Notes under the pieces: generated by a model
Databases searched by the model: none
Told to the model about the DNA's origin: nothing
Seen by the model: the letters and a program-made list of their open reading frames with translations, nothing else
Shown: in pieces, positions 24,055 to 35,066 of the stretch
Position numbering within the stretch: position 1 is the first letter of the stretch
How the letters are laid out: each line of letters begins with the position of its first letter
Program-made: the position numbers and the translations under genes
Assembly (NCBI GenBank): GCA_024036415.1
Contig: JAMWET010003934.1
Span: forward strand, 1,553,501-1,617,500
DNA length: 64,000 nucleotides
Direction: 5' to 3'
Source of the DNA: Prochilodus magdalenae
Taxonomy: Eukaryota; Chordata; Actinopteri; Characiformes; Prochilodontidae

Positions 24055-24545
24055 GCAAACCCTGAACCAATAGTTCTGGAAGCTCCACCACAAATGTTCT
24101 ACAAGCACATGATCATAATAGTGCCTTGAAGGATCTGTAACCTCCACTAACATGCAAACATTTCAAACATTCTGTATGCTTCACGTTTTTAATTCTGCAA
24201 GCTTAACACCATTAACTGAGCAATATTCACCCCAGGAGTCCTGCATGCTCCATGGTAATCAGTCTATAAGCTTTAAATAATAGTTCTGTAAGCACCACCC
24301 TAATATTTCTGCAAACTCTTAGCTCTATAATAGTAAATCTACAGGACCCACCCTAATTATTCTGTAAGCTCCACGTCTACAGTGCCAGCTCTATGGTAAT
24401 AATTATGGCCTTATCGACCTGTGAGCTCCATTAACAGTGCATGCTCCAGCCTAATAGTCCTGTACATTCCAGCTCAAATCGTTCTCTAGGCATCATCATG
24501 ACAGCTCCACCTAATTCACTCTGCAACACCACCCTAATAGGCCCA
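24055..24545. repeat. Strongly decayed short tandem repeat
   Basis: Repeated variants of TAATAGTTCTGTAAGCTCCA followed by CCC, about 23-30 bp apart, occur through the segment (for example near 24065, 24275, 24355 and 24450). Copies are highly diverged and spacing is irregular. Confidence 0.55.
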
Positions 24546-24860
24546 CCTACGCAGTGGGCGCTTAAGCTGGTAAGCACAGGAACTGAAACCAGCCTGGTTT
24601 CTCCAATGGGAAAGCGGGTCTTTATGTCTGCTGGCTTGCGGCCAGTGCATCCAGCAGCTGTTTTGGCGTGTAAATCATCCCGAATAATGACGCAGAGCTT
24701 CAGGAGCCCATTCAGTACCAGCTTCTTTTCTCTGCCTCGCCGTCAAAATCGCTTTCAGCTCCTTATGTATGTGTGCTTTGAGAGTGGGCAGGAAAACTGA
24801 CCCACAATTCAGTGGCTCTCCTGTTTTCTATTCATAACCAACCATTACATTCTTATTCTC
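24546..24860. other. Unique GC-richer block
   Basis: Non-repetitive sequence with an open frame (24441-24800, plus) showing no domain. It could be conserved non-coding DNA; I see no splice sites that fit. Confidence 0.25.
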
Positions 24861-25017
24861 TCATGTTCTGAGCTTGCTGCAGCTGAAACCTCCCCTGTTC
24901 TGTATGGTATACTGTATATACTGTAGGCCATGCAAACATGGTTGCATTATGGCCCTGGATTTAAATGATTTCAATTCAGATTTTGTAAGCTCAGCAGACA
25001 AAAATTTAGTCTGTGAC

Positions 25018-25300
25018 TGAAACATGCCTCTTAACAAATACCAATATGATTTGGCATGATCTGGACCAGTTTCTTGATTGTAGGCCACTTCAATGTTCAG
25101 CCACTCTTGCATCAAAGAATTGTGCAGTTCAGCTAGATTTCTTGGATGCCTTCCCTGACACAATTCTGAGGAGAATTTCCTCTAGACTAGGACTGTTTCC
25201 ATGATTTTACGCTTCCATACACCTGCAAATTCAGCTTCTTCCATAACAATATGGCCTTTGGCATGCCCAAATGCAATCACGCCATTTTACCATGTATAAA
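25018..25300 (-). mobile_element. Internally deleted Tc1-like derivative, copy C
   Basis: On the minus strand: GGCGTGATTGCATTTGGGCA (HTH side), GGTGTATGGAAGCG, then directly GAGGAAATTCTCCTCAGAAT and the C-terminal tail (HNSLMQEWLNIEVAY). The junction is the same as in copy A at 18285-18725, and no catalytic core is present. Confidence 0.6.
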
Positions 25301-26935
25301 TGCAATGGATTAAGCCATATTCATTTGTTTTCATCTATAGAGGTCAAATGTCAGAAAGAAGGTGAAAACGATTAGGTTAGAACCATGTAGCATCAATCAT
25401 TCATTGGGAAAGACACAGCATTCAAAGCCACACATACAGGACAAAAATCTGCTAATAATACCATGAATGTAATAAGCTGAATGAGTTGATGCTGTCACAT
25501 CAACTTAAGGCAATGGTGACACCTTTTAATTTTGTTAAACACTGATTATTTTGTGTTATTCATCTTTGACATTGTGCTTACATGCAAAACATGTCCACAC
25601 AAATTTGATTTTTGTAATATTCACTGAGAACTCTGCTAGACAAAGGATTTCAGCAAGAAAGGCTGACATTGAATGCTATACAACTGACATTAGAAGCTAA
25701 ACCACTAATAACAGGGAGTGTCGTGGTTGGTTTAGTCTGAAATATCTCACTGCATAACACTCCCCTCCATCACAGGCACAATATGATGGGTTTAGACTTC
25801 TCAGTGTTATTTGACACACCCAAACATAAAAAATGTTTACTGAGGAGATTTATGTGTTTCCGTAAGAGCACCATGATATTTCAACTGTACAGGATGAAAA
25901 ATGTGATTGCTTGCCATCAACACATGTCAATTTATGACTATGTGGCATAAATCTCATGGAATACCTCAACAACTTCTCTATATGTCTCTTAAACATATAG
26001 CCTTTATTATTTCAACCATCCTTTGCAAGTAGGAAACAATGCTATACGCTAAGAACATGAATTTATCATCTATCACTTTAACTTGTGTCAGAGGAGCATC
26101 AGTTATCTGGAATCTAACCAGTGGGCCGTAAGCCACATTCAGCATCATACTGTCTTTCTAAGACTGCATAGCTTTCACCTTGGTTTTAACTCTTTGGTAA
26201 TGGTAATGTGTAATGAATATTTGAAACTCTTTTGTTAACTAATCAACTTTGGCTACACAGACCAATTAGCATTAGCTTTGGAGCTTTGGGTTTCATGGAC
26301 CAAGTAAGACTGGAATCTAACTGATATCAAAATTATATTAAACTGAATTTCAAACAAAAGTTCAGCAGATAATTGACCATATTCATATAATAAAAGTGGC
26401 TAAACCTAATATACATGCCATATGCCTAGCTTAGCCTTGAGGAACATTTCCTTAGGAAGTGCAGCCTGTTGTATTCAAGGCCAAACACAGGTCAAAGAGA
26501 AGTCATGTTAAAAGTGCCTGAAACAGTTTTTATCCAGCTGAAAAGTCAGCCCGACTAATATGCTGAAGTGTCCATGTCCTGTAGATTGTTTTTGTGTATG
26601 GTATTTTATTTCCAGTGATGCTTTGTTCAAGTCTCTCCTGCTAATCAGATACTTCTCCTGAGAAACAGAGCTCTGTAATCTCACACATATCTCGGATGCT
26701 TGGTAAACATCTTAATAAGTCAAATATTAACCATGCTCAAATAGAATTATGACATTAACTAATCTCTTCTGCATTAGCATAGTATTTCATGCTTAGTTGT
26801 ACAGTTCTTTATGTATGTGACTGTATCTGTCATGATTATCCAGGAACCTTGTGTTTAGTTTTTTTAAGGGGCATTAATAGAGAAATAAGCTCACCAGACC
26901 AAAAAAAGTCTGAGATTGAAACGTACCTAACAGAG
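25301..26935. other. Non-coding DNA
   Basis: No gene or repeat recognised; AT-rich and unique-looking. Confidence 0.3.
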
Positions 26936-26939
26936 TGTA

Positions 26940-27115
26940 ATACCTTCACCAGTATAAACACCAGTTCCAATTTAGGCATGGACTGGACAAGTCAACATTT
27001 ACTGTATGTTCAACCACTGTTGCATCAAAGAATTGGGCTAGATTTCTTGGATGTCTTCCCTGGAACAATTCTGAGAATTTCCAGCAGACTGGGATGTTTC
27101 CCACTGCCATCAGAA
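26940..27115 (-). mobile_element. Internally deleted Tc1-like derivative, copy D (fragment)
   Basis: Minus strand CTGGAAATTCTCAGAATTGT, CCAGGGAAGACATCCAAGAA and CAATTCTTTGATGCAACAGT match the tail region of copies A-C. The HTH side is lost. Confidence 0.5.
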
Positions 27116-27139
27116 CGATATGACATGACCTATGAACAT

Positions 27140-27250
27140 ATGAACTTACTCTGCATATTTTTCAGTCTAATGTTTCTTCATTATAATTAAACATGCTGTT
27201 TTTGTTACTGTGTTTTTGAGGCTAATATATGTAAATGACATCTGTTGTGA
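27140..27250 (+). repeat. Dispersed repeat with TGTATGTAAATGAG core, copy 1
   Basis: TTACTGTGTTTTTGAGGCTA and ATATATGTAAATGACATCTG. The same core appears at about 35750-35825, 41640-41725 and 50800-50885, where it ends TGTTCTGATTGGCTGTCC. It is a non-coding interspersed repeat of unknown class. Confidence 0.45.
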
Positions 27251-27254
27251 CTGA

Positions 27255-27995
27255 AATACTTCTTACAATGTCTACATGAATGTGTAGCTCTTAACAGCTG
27301 AACAGGTTGAACAGAAGATAGATATACAGAAATGCTTTGATTTTCCCAACATTAAAAACCACAAATTCAAAAACAGCCAGTTTTTACATGAGCTAGAGAG
27401 GGAGCTGAATTTTTTAAACTACTAACTACTTCTGTGGTTACATGGTACATCAAGCTCTGTGAAACAGTGTCTAACACAGAGGAAAAAGAAGGCTGACCTG
27501 GGAGTGACAGCCGTGTAGTAGCTTGTGTGGGTATGACAGATTAGATATTAACAGTGTAATAGGTTTTGCAGTTTGAGATGTAGAAAGCTGACCCCTCTGA
27601 CTCAAACCACCAATCGTGACTGTCCTCCAGCACTTGACGATTACTAAGCCCGACACTTAGGTCCCAGCTATGTCTACTGGCCTGCCTGTATGCCAGTGTA
27701 AAACACAATTACATGTCAAAAATGCTTCTCCAGTCCTGTTTTGATCAGTATTAATGCGCTGGTGTGTTGACAGAGGAAAGCATCAAGGCCCATATAAGCA
27801 ATTTAATCATGCAACATTCTTTGGAAGCTATGCAGAGAAATGTCAGAGTTAGTTCTTTGCTAAATTATATGGAAACTTTTGAGCCATCTCCAAGGACAGC
27901 TGAAAATGTGAATTTCATTGGTTGTCCAATGTGTCCACACTAAACTTAAAATAACTCTAGAAAATCTAATTTAAAGAGTCCCCCACCCCAAGCCC
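27255..27995. other. Non-coding DNA
   Basis: No gene or repeat recognised. Confidence 0.3.
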
Positions 27996-28039
27996 CTTAA
28001 CCCAAATGAAGACAATCAGCCCAGCTTTGGTGGTTTCTT

Positions 28040-28737
28040 TGGTTAGGGAGCCAATTATTTGCGAATCAATTTGGTGTCCCCCATTTGCAGATCTTTCTCC
28101 TGATTGTGAAAGACTTCGGAGCTTTTGGAAAGATTTTGGACTGTGTTTTTGAGAATTTGTGCCATTTCAGTCAAAAGAGCATTTGTGAAGTCAGGCAGTG
28201 AACTAATGTCGGATGAAAAGGCCTGGTACAGACAATCATTCCAGTGGAAGAGGTCAGGACTCTGTACAGGCCATGTGAACTTCAAATGAGCTTCTACATG
28301 TCTTTCATACAGGGATACAGGGTGATCGCAAATAGCAACCATGGTGGTGGAGTATATTGTCTCTGGTTTTCCCAGTACTGGTCACTTCTTTTGCATGCTG
28401 TACCGGCATGCCTGACCCCCTATCTGTTTGCATGGTCTTTCACTTCATTGCTGAGCTATTGTTGATCCTAGATTGTTCCATTTCTCAATAAATGCACTTA
28501 TAGTAGACCGGGGCAGATCGAGCAATGCAGAAACTGGCAAAGATGTTATGCTATGACAGTGCCGTGTTTAAAGTCAATGCTCTCACTGGTTTGATTCATT
28601 GTACGACAATTTTGTTTGTTTTGGCTTGATTTTCTTTTGCTGTGCCCTGTTCTGTTAGTAATTGATGAGGCCAAAACCCCTGAAAGCAATAATTAGTAAT
28701 GTCCCCATACGTTTGACCATATACTGTACTATTAACT
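28040..28737 (-). mobile_element. Decayed, internally deleted Tc1-like transposon
   Basis: Minus-strand remnants of a Tc1 family common in fish. GCATTTGTGAAGTCAGGCAG (28179-28198), GATGAAAAGGCCTGG, GAGGTCAGGACTCTGTACAG and GGCCATGTGAACTTC lie in the order expected for the antisense of the transposase C-terminal half (the SPDLNP region reads as PVQSPDL). The right end, ACGTTTGACCATATACTGTA, resembles that family's terminal repeat. The catalytic middle is missing and the N-terminal region is reduced to scraps. Confidence 0.6.
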
Positions 28738-29647
28738 AGACACTAATATCACTGAAAGATATTTTGTGCATTTTGCCTCAATAAGATGTTATTGGTTAAT
28801 GACAATATCCTGTAATTCTCTGTTTACTGTATTTTTAGCAGGCTTTCCACCTTCACTTCTGAAATATAATGACTTCTGGCTGTTTCATTTTTTAGTATTC
28901 CATTCTCAGTGTCCTACAGCTCCTCTGCCATTTTAGAACCGTGTACAGCTCTATTCATCACTCTGGATGCATATAATGTTTCTTCATTTTTAGTTCTAGC
29001 TACCTTGTGTCCTACTAATTATCTGAAAGCTGTAACGGTGTGCAGGGTTAGCATATTAGAATCCATTACAGGTGGTGGTGTAAGTAATGAAGGGGGACTG
29101 AACCAGGGCTAATGACACAAAATCTTTATGGGGCCTCTTATAGATAATAGATACATATAGATCTCACTCTTTCCCACCGGTTTTGGACTGGTGACTAAAC
29201 ACACACTAAACTCAATGAACTCTCACAATACAGATTTTCCCGTTACTAGGAAACACAGATAACAAAACAAACATGGAGCAGTTTGCTGCTGCTTTCCTTT
29301 TTACACCACTGGTTGTGCAGACAGCATAAGGTAAGTGTGTGGTAATTAATGAGTTGATTCACAGTGTGTACATTTTCTGTAGATCTATTCCTGTTGCTTA
29401 CAAAGGAAGAGATGAATTCTCTCAGGACTCAAGGTAGCCTACATCATGGGTGATCACATCAAAAGGAAGTTGGTCGTCAGTGATGGATGCAGTCATTAAA
29501 GTTTCCTAAACTTTCCGACAAACTGTTGGGGGAAATAAGAATTCAGCTCATTATAATTTTCCCAAAAGCATATTTTGACTACATCTATTCACATCAACTG
29601 AATTAATCACATCAATGCACCTAAATAACAACAGAAACTGTTACCTT

Positions 29648-29650
<3 letters not shown>
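28738..29650. other. Non-coding DNA
   Basis: No gene recognised. An ATG with a hydrophobic start (29274 onward, MEQFAAAFLF) before a GTAAGT donor at 29331 was considered and rejected because of an in-frame stop just before the donor. Confidence 0.3.

Positions 29651-29652
<2 letters not shown>

Positions 29653-29735
<83 letters not shown>
29653..29735. repeat. Pure (AT)n microsatellite
   Basis: 83 bp of uninterrupted AT dinucleotides, the longest pure AT run in the window. It is self-complementary and can form a cruciform. Confidence 0.97.
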
Positions 29736-29737
<2 letters not shown>

Positions 29738-29749
29738 GGCCAACAAACT

Positions 29750-30790
29750 GAAAAAAAAAACCAATAGGTCCTAACCAATCACAAGGATCCTGCCCCGCCC
29801 ACGCAAACCATTTTAAGTCAAAGAAACATAAAGAGCTAAAACCAGCATATATCTAAACCAAGCTTAACCAAAAGCTAGCAAGATGTAGCTGCCTGTCGCC
29901 CATTCATTCATTTATCATACATCAGCACTGTTTGTTCATCCCTTCCCTCATTCCTGTGTTGCTTTGTCCATCCATCTATTTGCAAGTCTGTTCATCCATT
30001 CCTTTGCATGTTACTTTCTCATCATCATTTTCTCCATAACATTTTGTCCACTTAGCATCACATAAAAGCTAGGTGGCAGAGAAGTGTTGGACTGAGAGCT
30101 GCCAATCAAGCTTTTCATTTGCCATGCCCACACATTGCTCCGATAGATCTGATTATCAGGCATGTAAATGGGTTTAAAATTTCTCATATAATATATATAA
30201 CAATACATGTTCTTCTTTAAAATTTTGCTGGATGTTCGATATAACCTTCAAGTTTGGTGTCACATAACAGATTTAAGGTTTTACTTTGTGTTTCCTGAGA
30301 TTTAAAGTGTAATGATTTACTGGGCTAGTATAACATCTTTATTTTCTTCATATGGAACCAAATGAGAGTCTCCTCTGTAGTATTTTCTGGATTGTTGTCC
30401 GGTTGGAGGGTCCACATAGTTCATCTTCTCATCTTCTTTGTTCTTGTGGATGGCAAACGATTCTTCTCAAGGATTTCCTGTTACATGGCTGTTAAAGTTC
30501 TCCTCCCTTTAATAATTTAATTCAGATTTCGTCAGTACCATGTATAATTAAACAGCCCTATACAATGATGCATAGTGGGATGCTATAGCATGCGGAATAT
30601 TTATTTCCCTATTGTGTACAGTTATTCCTAGTGGCACCACACGCCATAGATAATTGTACGTAGCTTTTTTAAAGGGTGAAAATGTAACATTTTTTAAAAG
30701 GGGAAAGTTACTGAGCATAATCTAATGACCTAATTCCACATCTTATTAGTGTATTATTGGCAACATTTTATTCCTTGAAATGCTTTGTTT
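29750..30790. other. Non-coding DNA
   Basis: No gene or repeat recognised. It includes TTCATTCATTTATC and CATCCATCTATT words near 29900-30000. Confidence 0.3.
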
Positions 30791-30824
30791 TTGTACTTAT
30801 ACTGGCCATAACCTTTCTTTTACC

Positions 30825-31040
30825 TAGGTAAGAATACTGGCTTGGGATTGCTAGGTACTGCTCTTATGCTGTACTTAACTCAGGTATCAGCACCGGCCTT
30901 CAAGCAGCATCTGAGCTCAAGGTGAGTTTTACCTTAGCCTTCTTGTGCTAGCTAGGAAATATTCTCAGACGGAACACTAAGCACGGATGTAAGTCACTCT
31001 GGATAAGAGTGTCAGCTAAATGCCATAAATTTTACAGAAT
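30825..31040 (+). mobile_element. SINE or LINE 3' tail
   Basis: Ends GTAAGTCACTCTGGATAAGA, then GTGTCAGCTAAATGCCATAAA (30989-31030), the conserved tail found at the 3' end of many fish SINEs and the LINEs that mobilise them. The upstream 150 bp (from TACCTAGGTAAGAATACTGG) probably belong to the same insertion. No pol III boxes are clear. Confidence 0.65.
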
Positions 31041-31049
31041 TTGTAAAAA

Positions 31050-32050
31050 GTCAACTTGCATTCCATCTTCTACAGTAAAGATCATTCCATGGCTTTTTAT
31101 AAGGCATAAACAATCAGAATATTTGTACTGATATTTTTTAACAATTTTACCAAAGATTGTTAGATTAATAACCAATAAAATCAGAATTTTATTTAATTTA
31201 TTTTATTTATTTTACAAATTTAGGTTCTTAATATATGCTAAATAATGTGTGCAAAATGTTGATGTTACAGCCCTCACTTAGAGTAGTGTACTAATAGACA
31301 TCATAATGCAGAATGTATAAATCATGAAGAAGGCCTTAGTAAACCCTCATAATGCTTTCTAAGATAAACTGTTAACCTTGTCAGCCTCATTAGCCTCATA
31401 TCTGCAGTGCAAAACTAAAGGGAAAAACGTCAAACATCAAACATGTCTTGACTGATACACCAGATATGAGTTAAGAGAGATGTGTCATTTTTTCACCTTC
31501 CACATTGGAGAGCTTGCTGTCAGCATGTCAGCGACAGTGTGAGCGTGCGAGTAGTCTATTCAGGCCTGGACTTGTCATAGTGTCCAGCTAAATCGCACAG
31601 CCACCTCAGTGATTACCGACTGTCCTCTCTCACTGTCCTCCAGGCTTTGCTCTGCTGGATGGAGACCAGAGAGCACCATCTGCCCTGGCCATACTTGCTC
31701 CACCATACACAGGTCACCTTATAATAACTGCCACTACTACAACATACATCAGGGGAAATATATCACTCTGAACTGAGGCTCTGTGCTCAACAGCTTGATC
31801 TGAATGCAGCCTGCTTCTAAATGCCAGACATTAGTGCCGGTCTACAAGTGAGAGTTTGACTGATAATCCTGCCCATACTCCCCCTACAAATATGTTCTTT
31901 CAAGCTTTCCAGGATGCTGTTAGAAGCGAGAAGCAGAAAGATTACTTCATAAAATGTGTAACAGAATGCTATTTGTTTCTGAGAAAAACAGCATTAGCAC
32001 ATGAGGTGGTGGAAAAGAAGTCCAATCACACTGCATTAAGTGTACAGCAA
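31050..32050. other. Non-coding DNA with a dispersed repeat trace
   Basis: Near 31430-31460, CAAACATCAAACATGTCTTG resembles segments at 12995 and 39555. No gene is seen. Confidence 0.3.
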
Positions 32051-32052
32051 AG

Positions 32053-32152
32053 CAGTGGTTCTTCAGGGGACCCTAGACAGTCCTCATTTTTGCTGTATCC
32101 CTCTGAAAAATATGAACCTGGGGAACCCTGAGGATCTGTTTGAGAACCACTG
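32053..32152. mobile_element. Small hAT-like MITE (100 bp)
   Basis: Begins CAGTGGTTCT and ends TGAGAACCACTG, giving inverted ends. The 8-bp flanks CAGCAAAG and CTTTAAAG match at 5 of 8 positions, including the last four. Size and ends suit a non-autonomous hAT element. It has no coding sequence. Confidence 0.5.
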
Positions 32153-32159
32153 CTTTAAA

Positions 32160-34709
32160 GCAGCTTCAGGCCGTTTTTATGTTCCTGAAGTGTACAAAGA
32201 TGTTTCGGATGAAAACTTACCAAAGTCTGCAGATGGCAGAATGCATTTAGAGAGGGTTCTCCTGGTTTTAGAAAGAATATTTTGAGAGCCAAAAGAAAAT
32301 GTGTAGCTGAAAACAGTGGGACATTGTGCATATGCATATTATGCATATTCTCAGAATGCTTTTAGAACAAATGAATTCTGGCTGGGTCGGCTGTTGGCAA
32401 CATAAACTGGTACCATTCCTCCTTTTCAAAATCCGGTCGGTTGCATAAAGGTAATCCACAAAGTGCTTCAAGGCTCAGCTTCCTCTAGAAGCTCACTAAC
32501 ATGTGGCACCGAAATGGTTAACAGTGCATCCCTAGCACCTGTGACTGCATTTTTAGCCATTACATAGTGTGAAATATCTACAATGCTTTCTGAAACTGAA
32601 ACTGTTTATTTACAGTAATACACGCTGCCTCTGAAAGTCAGTATGCCTGTGTATGGAAGCCAGTAGAAGCTTGTTCCATAGAACCTTATGAAGGCTCCAC
32701 AGAAGCTAGGCTTCAGTGCAAGTTAATGGCAGATTTAAAAGTGCACTGTTTTCCGAGGAGCAGAGATCAATGATTATTGGGGTTTCACAGTATAGGGTCC
32801 TGTCAGCATGCCATATTTTACGGGAAGCCTATGAGGCCATCACGAGTGCTTTTTGCATATAAACGTCATGTCAGTTTATACCGTGCTGTGGGCTTTTAGA
32901 AATGGATTAGCATCCTGAAAGCTCAGCCTCCATAGGGGACGAGTGGTAGAGCTCTCAAAAAGGGCCAGATCGCAAAAAATTACCAATACAGAGACTGTAA
33001 TGTGCCTCACTAACTATGTCACAGACTAAAAATGGTCTGCTGTTAACTACATGCGTCTCAGTGTTGCAGGGGTGTCATTCAAAAATTAGCTTTAGCATTG
33101 CTGTCCCAATAAAACTCACAGGTTTTTCCAATGTCATTTGTCAATATAGAATTTTGGTAACTTAACAACAGTTGACAACAAAGAATAAAAAAAACTTTTG
33201 TTAGGTCATAATTCAGCAGTTATACCTGCTCCTGAAGCAGCAGGGCAGACATTGCAAATGTATTGCTCATTTTAGAAGATAAGCTTGAAAATCAGTTCAC
33301 TGAAAATTATGATTCATAATAGGATATTGCACTAAACAATTTATCAATTCATAATTTAATGCTGCTACCTAAAATAACAACCTAAAAAAACATAAACTTT
33401 TTTTTTTATTTGTGGTGTCTAGTTCATAATATTTTAATATATATTTAGCTATATATAAAATTATATCAGCTTAACATTATTCCAAGGCATTTCAAACTTC
33501 TGAGCAGTTATTTATAAGTATCCTGTTTCTTTGCCATGAGATAACTGCCACCTGTGCTTCCCATGCACCAGAAAACATCAGTGGGGGTGTGCAATGATCT
33601 TAAGGAGTCAAATGTGATTTTGTACTGAGAATACACATCTGGAGAACAGCATGAGGAATTCAGGGCTAAATCTGGATGGCAATGTAGACTTATTAGGGTG
33701 GGAACAAACTGAGTCAAGATCCAACCCCTCCCTGAAGGTGGAGCTCAAAGTGAAGTGCACTGGTGTGCTTGTCAACACTGTTAGTTTTACGATGGTAACA
33801 CAAGTTGTCAATGCTAAAAAGCTCCACCAAGAGACTGGTGCGCAGGCAGAGAACACATTGCTTGTGCTAAAATTAAACATGATCTCCTGCAACTGAAAAA
33901 AGAACATTGCACGAAACTAAGCTACTGCTGTAGAAGCTGTAGAGAGGGGTTACCAGCCGCTGTATGTCTGTAGCTGCTGTCATTCACAATAACATTAATA
34001 ATGCACAAATGCACAAAGTCCCACCACTGAGCAAAGATACCAACTTTGTCCACAGTTATTCCAACAAGCTGCTGAGGGAATAAGTTTGTCTGAAATCGCC
34101 TGAAGCTGTTCTCTTGTCCACTCCTGTGCTTTGAACTGTGTATGGAGCTGGAATCCCTGTTATATTGAAAAATGAACTCTCTCCGCCATTTTGGAATGTA
34201 CTGAACATATAACCAAGACCATCAATTTTTGTGCTTGGTTATTTGGTTAGTTGTTAACAGTTGGCCAAGACTAGTTAAAACACATTCTGTTGGCAAACAG
34301 ACCAAAAATCTCTCTGTTCTCCAGAGTTCATGTATTTAAACAGTCTTTGTTGAGGTTTAATTGGATTGTAATAGACTTTGTGCATCAAGCTCAAATCTAA
34401 ATCAAACATTGTTTCTACTGCATCCACTGTAAATATGAATAAAAACTTATGGCAGCAGTTTGCCTGCTGGCTTATTTAACGGGCTGTTCAATGATGTGCA
34501 GTCTCTATATTTGATCATATCTGGCCCTGTGACAGTAAATAAACATAAATATTTAAATATTTAACAAAATAACATTTTGCATGATGTGCATTTGCTGTGT
34601 ATGTCTGTGTATATATTAACATGCTGCTCAAACCTGAAAGTCTTTTCATGATTCCACTTAAAGCGCTAACAGTTACCTAACATATTTGATGGTTGTAGAC
34701 TGTTGACTG
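32160..34709. other. Non-coding DNA
   Basis: No gene is identified. Overlapping open frames on both strands at 33608-33907 are unusually long for AT-rich DNA but show no domain I recognise. Confidence 0.3.
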
Positions 34710-34711
34710 TA

Positions 34712-35066
34712 GACTCATCATCAAAAGAATAGATATAACCAGAAGGAAGTGTTGGATTTGCAGTGGTGTTGGGAAGGAAGATAAAGCTTACCAGGAGCAA
34801 TAAACGATGAGAAATTTAGACTGATATGAACAATATTTATCGAGCTACACATACAGAAGTAGTGTCTCTCAGTATGGTGTCAGACCACCATGTTGAGTTG
34901 TAGAGGTTCTGAATTGTGTCCTTCTAATGTCCTTGCTTGGGTTACATGCATGGCCGAACATGTAACTTGAAAAATTTGCATGTCTCACAATGTCAAACCA
35001 ACTCACCGAGTTTCATTGCTGTTGATTGATTCCTTCTGAGAGCAACTATTCTTTTGAAGAGGAGTG
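34712..35066. mobile_element. 355-bp MITE derived from the CATCATCAAAAG Tc1 family
   Basis: Both terminal repeats are present, flanked by TA (34710-34711 and 35067-35068). The left end reads GACTCATCATCAAAAGAATAG, and the right end inverted reads CACTCCTCTTCAAAAGAATAG then TTGCTCTCAGAAGG. The interior keeps the 3' region (CGAGCTACACATACAGAAGT, antisense of TTCTGTATGTGTAGCT) and a scrap of 5' sequence. The transposase is absent. Confidence 0.85.

Noticed and set aside
29274..29331. Signal-peptide-like start MEQFAAAFLFTPLVV before a GTAAGT donor
   Set aside because: An in-frame TAA precedes the donor, and there is no supporting downstream exon.
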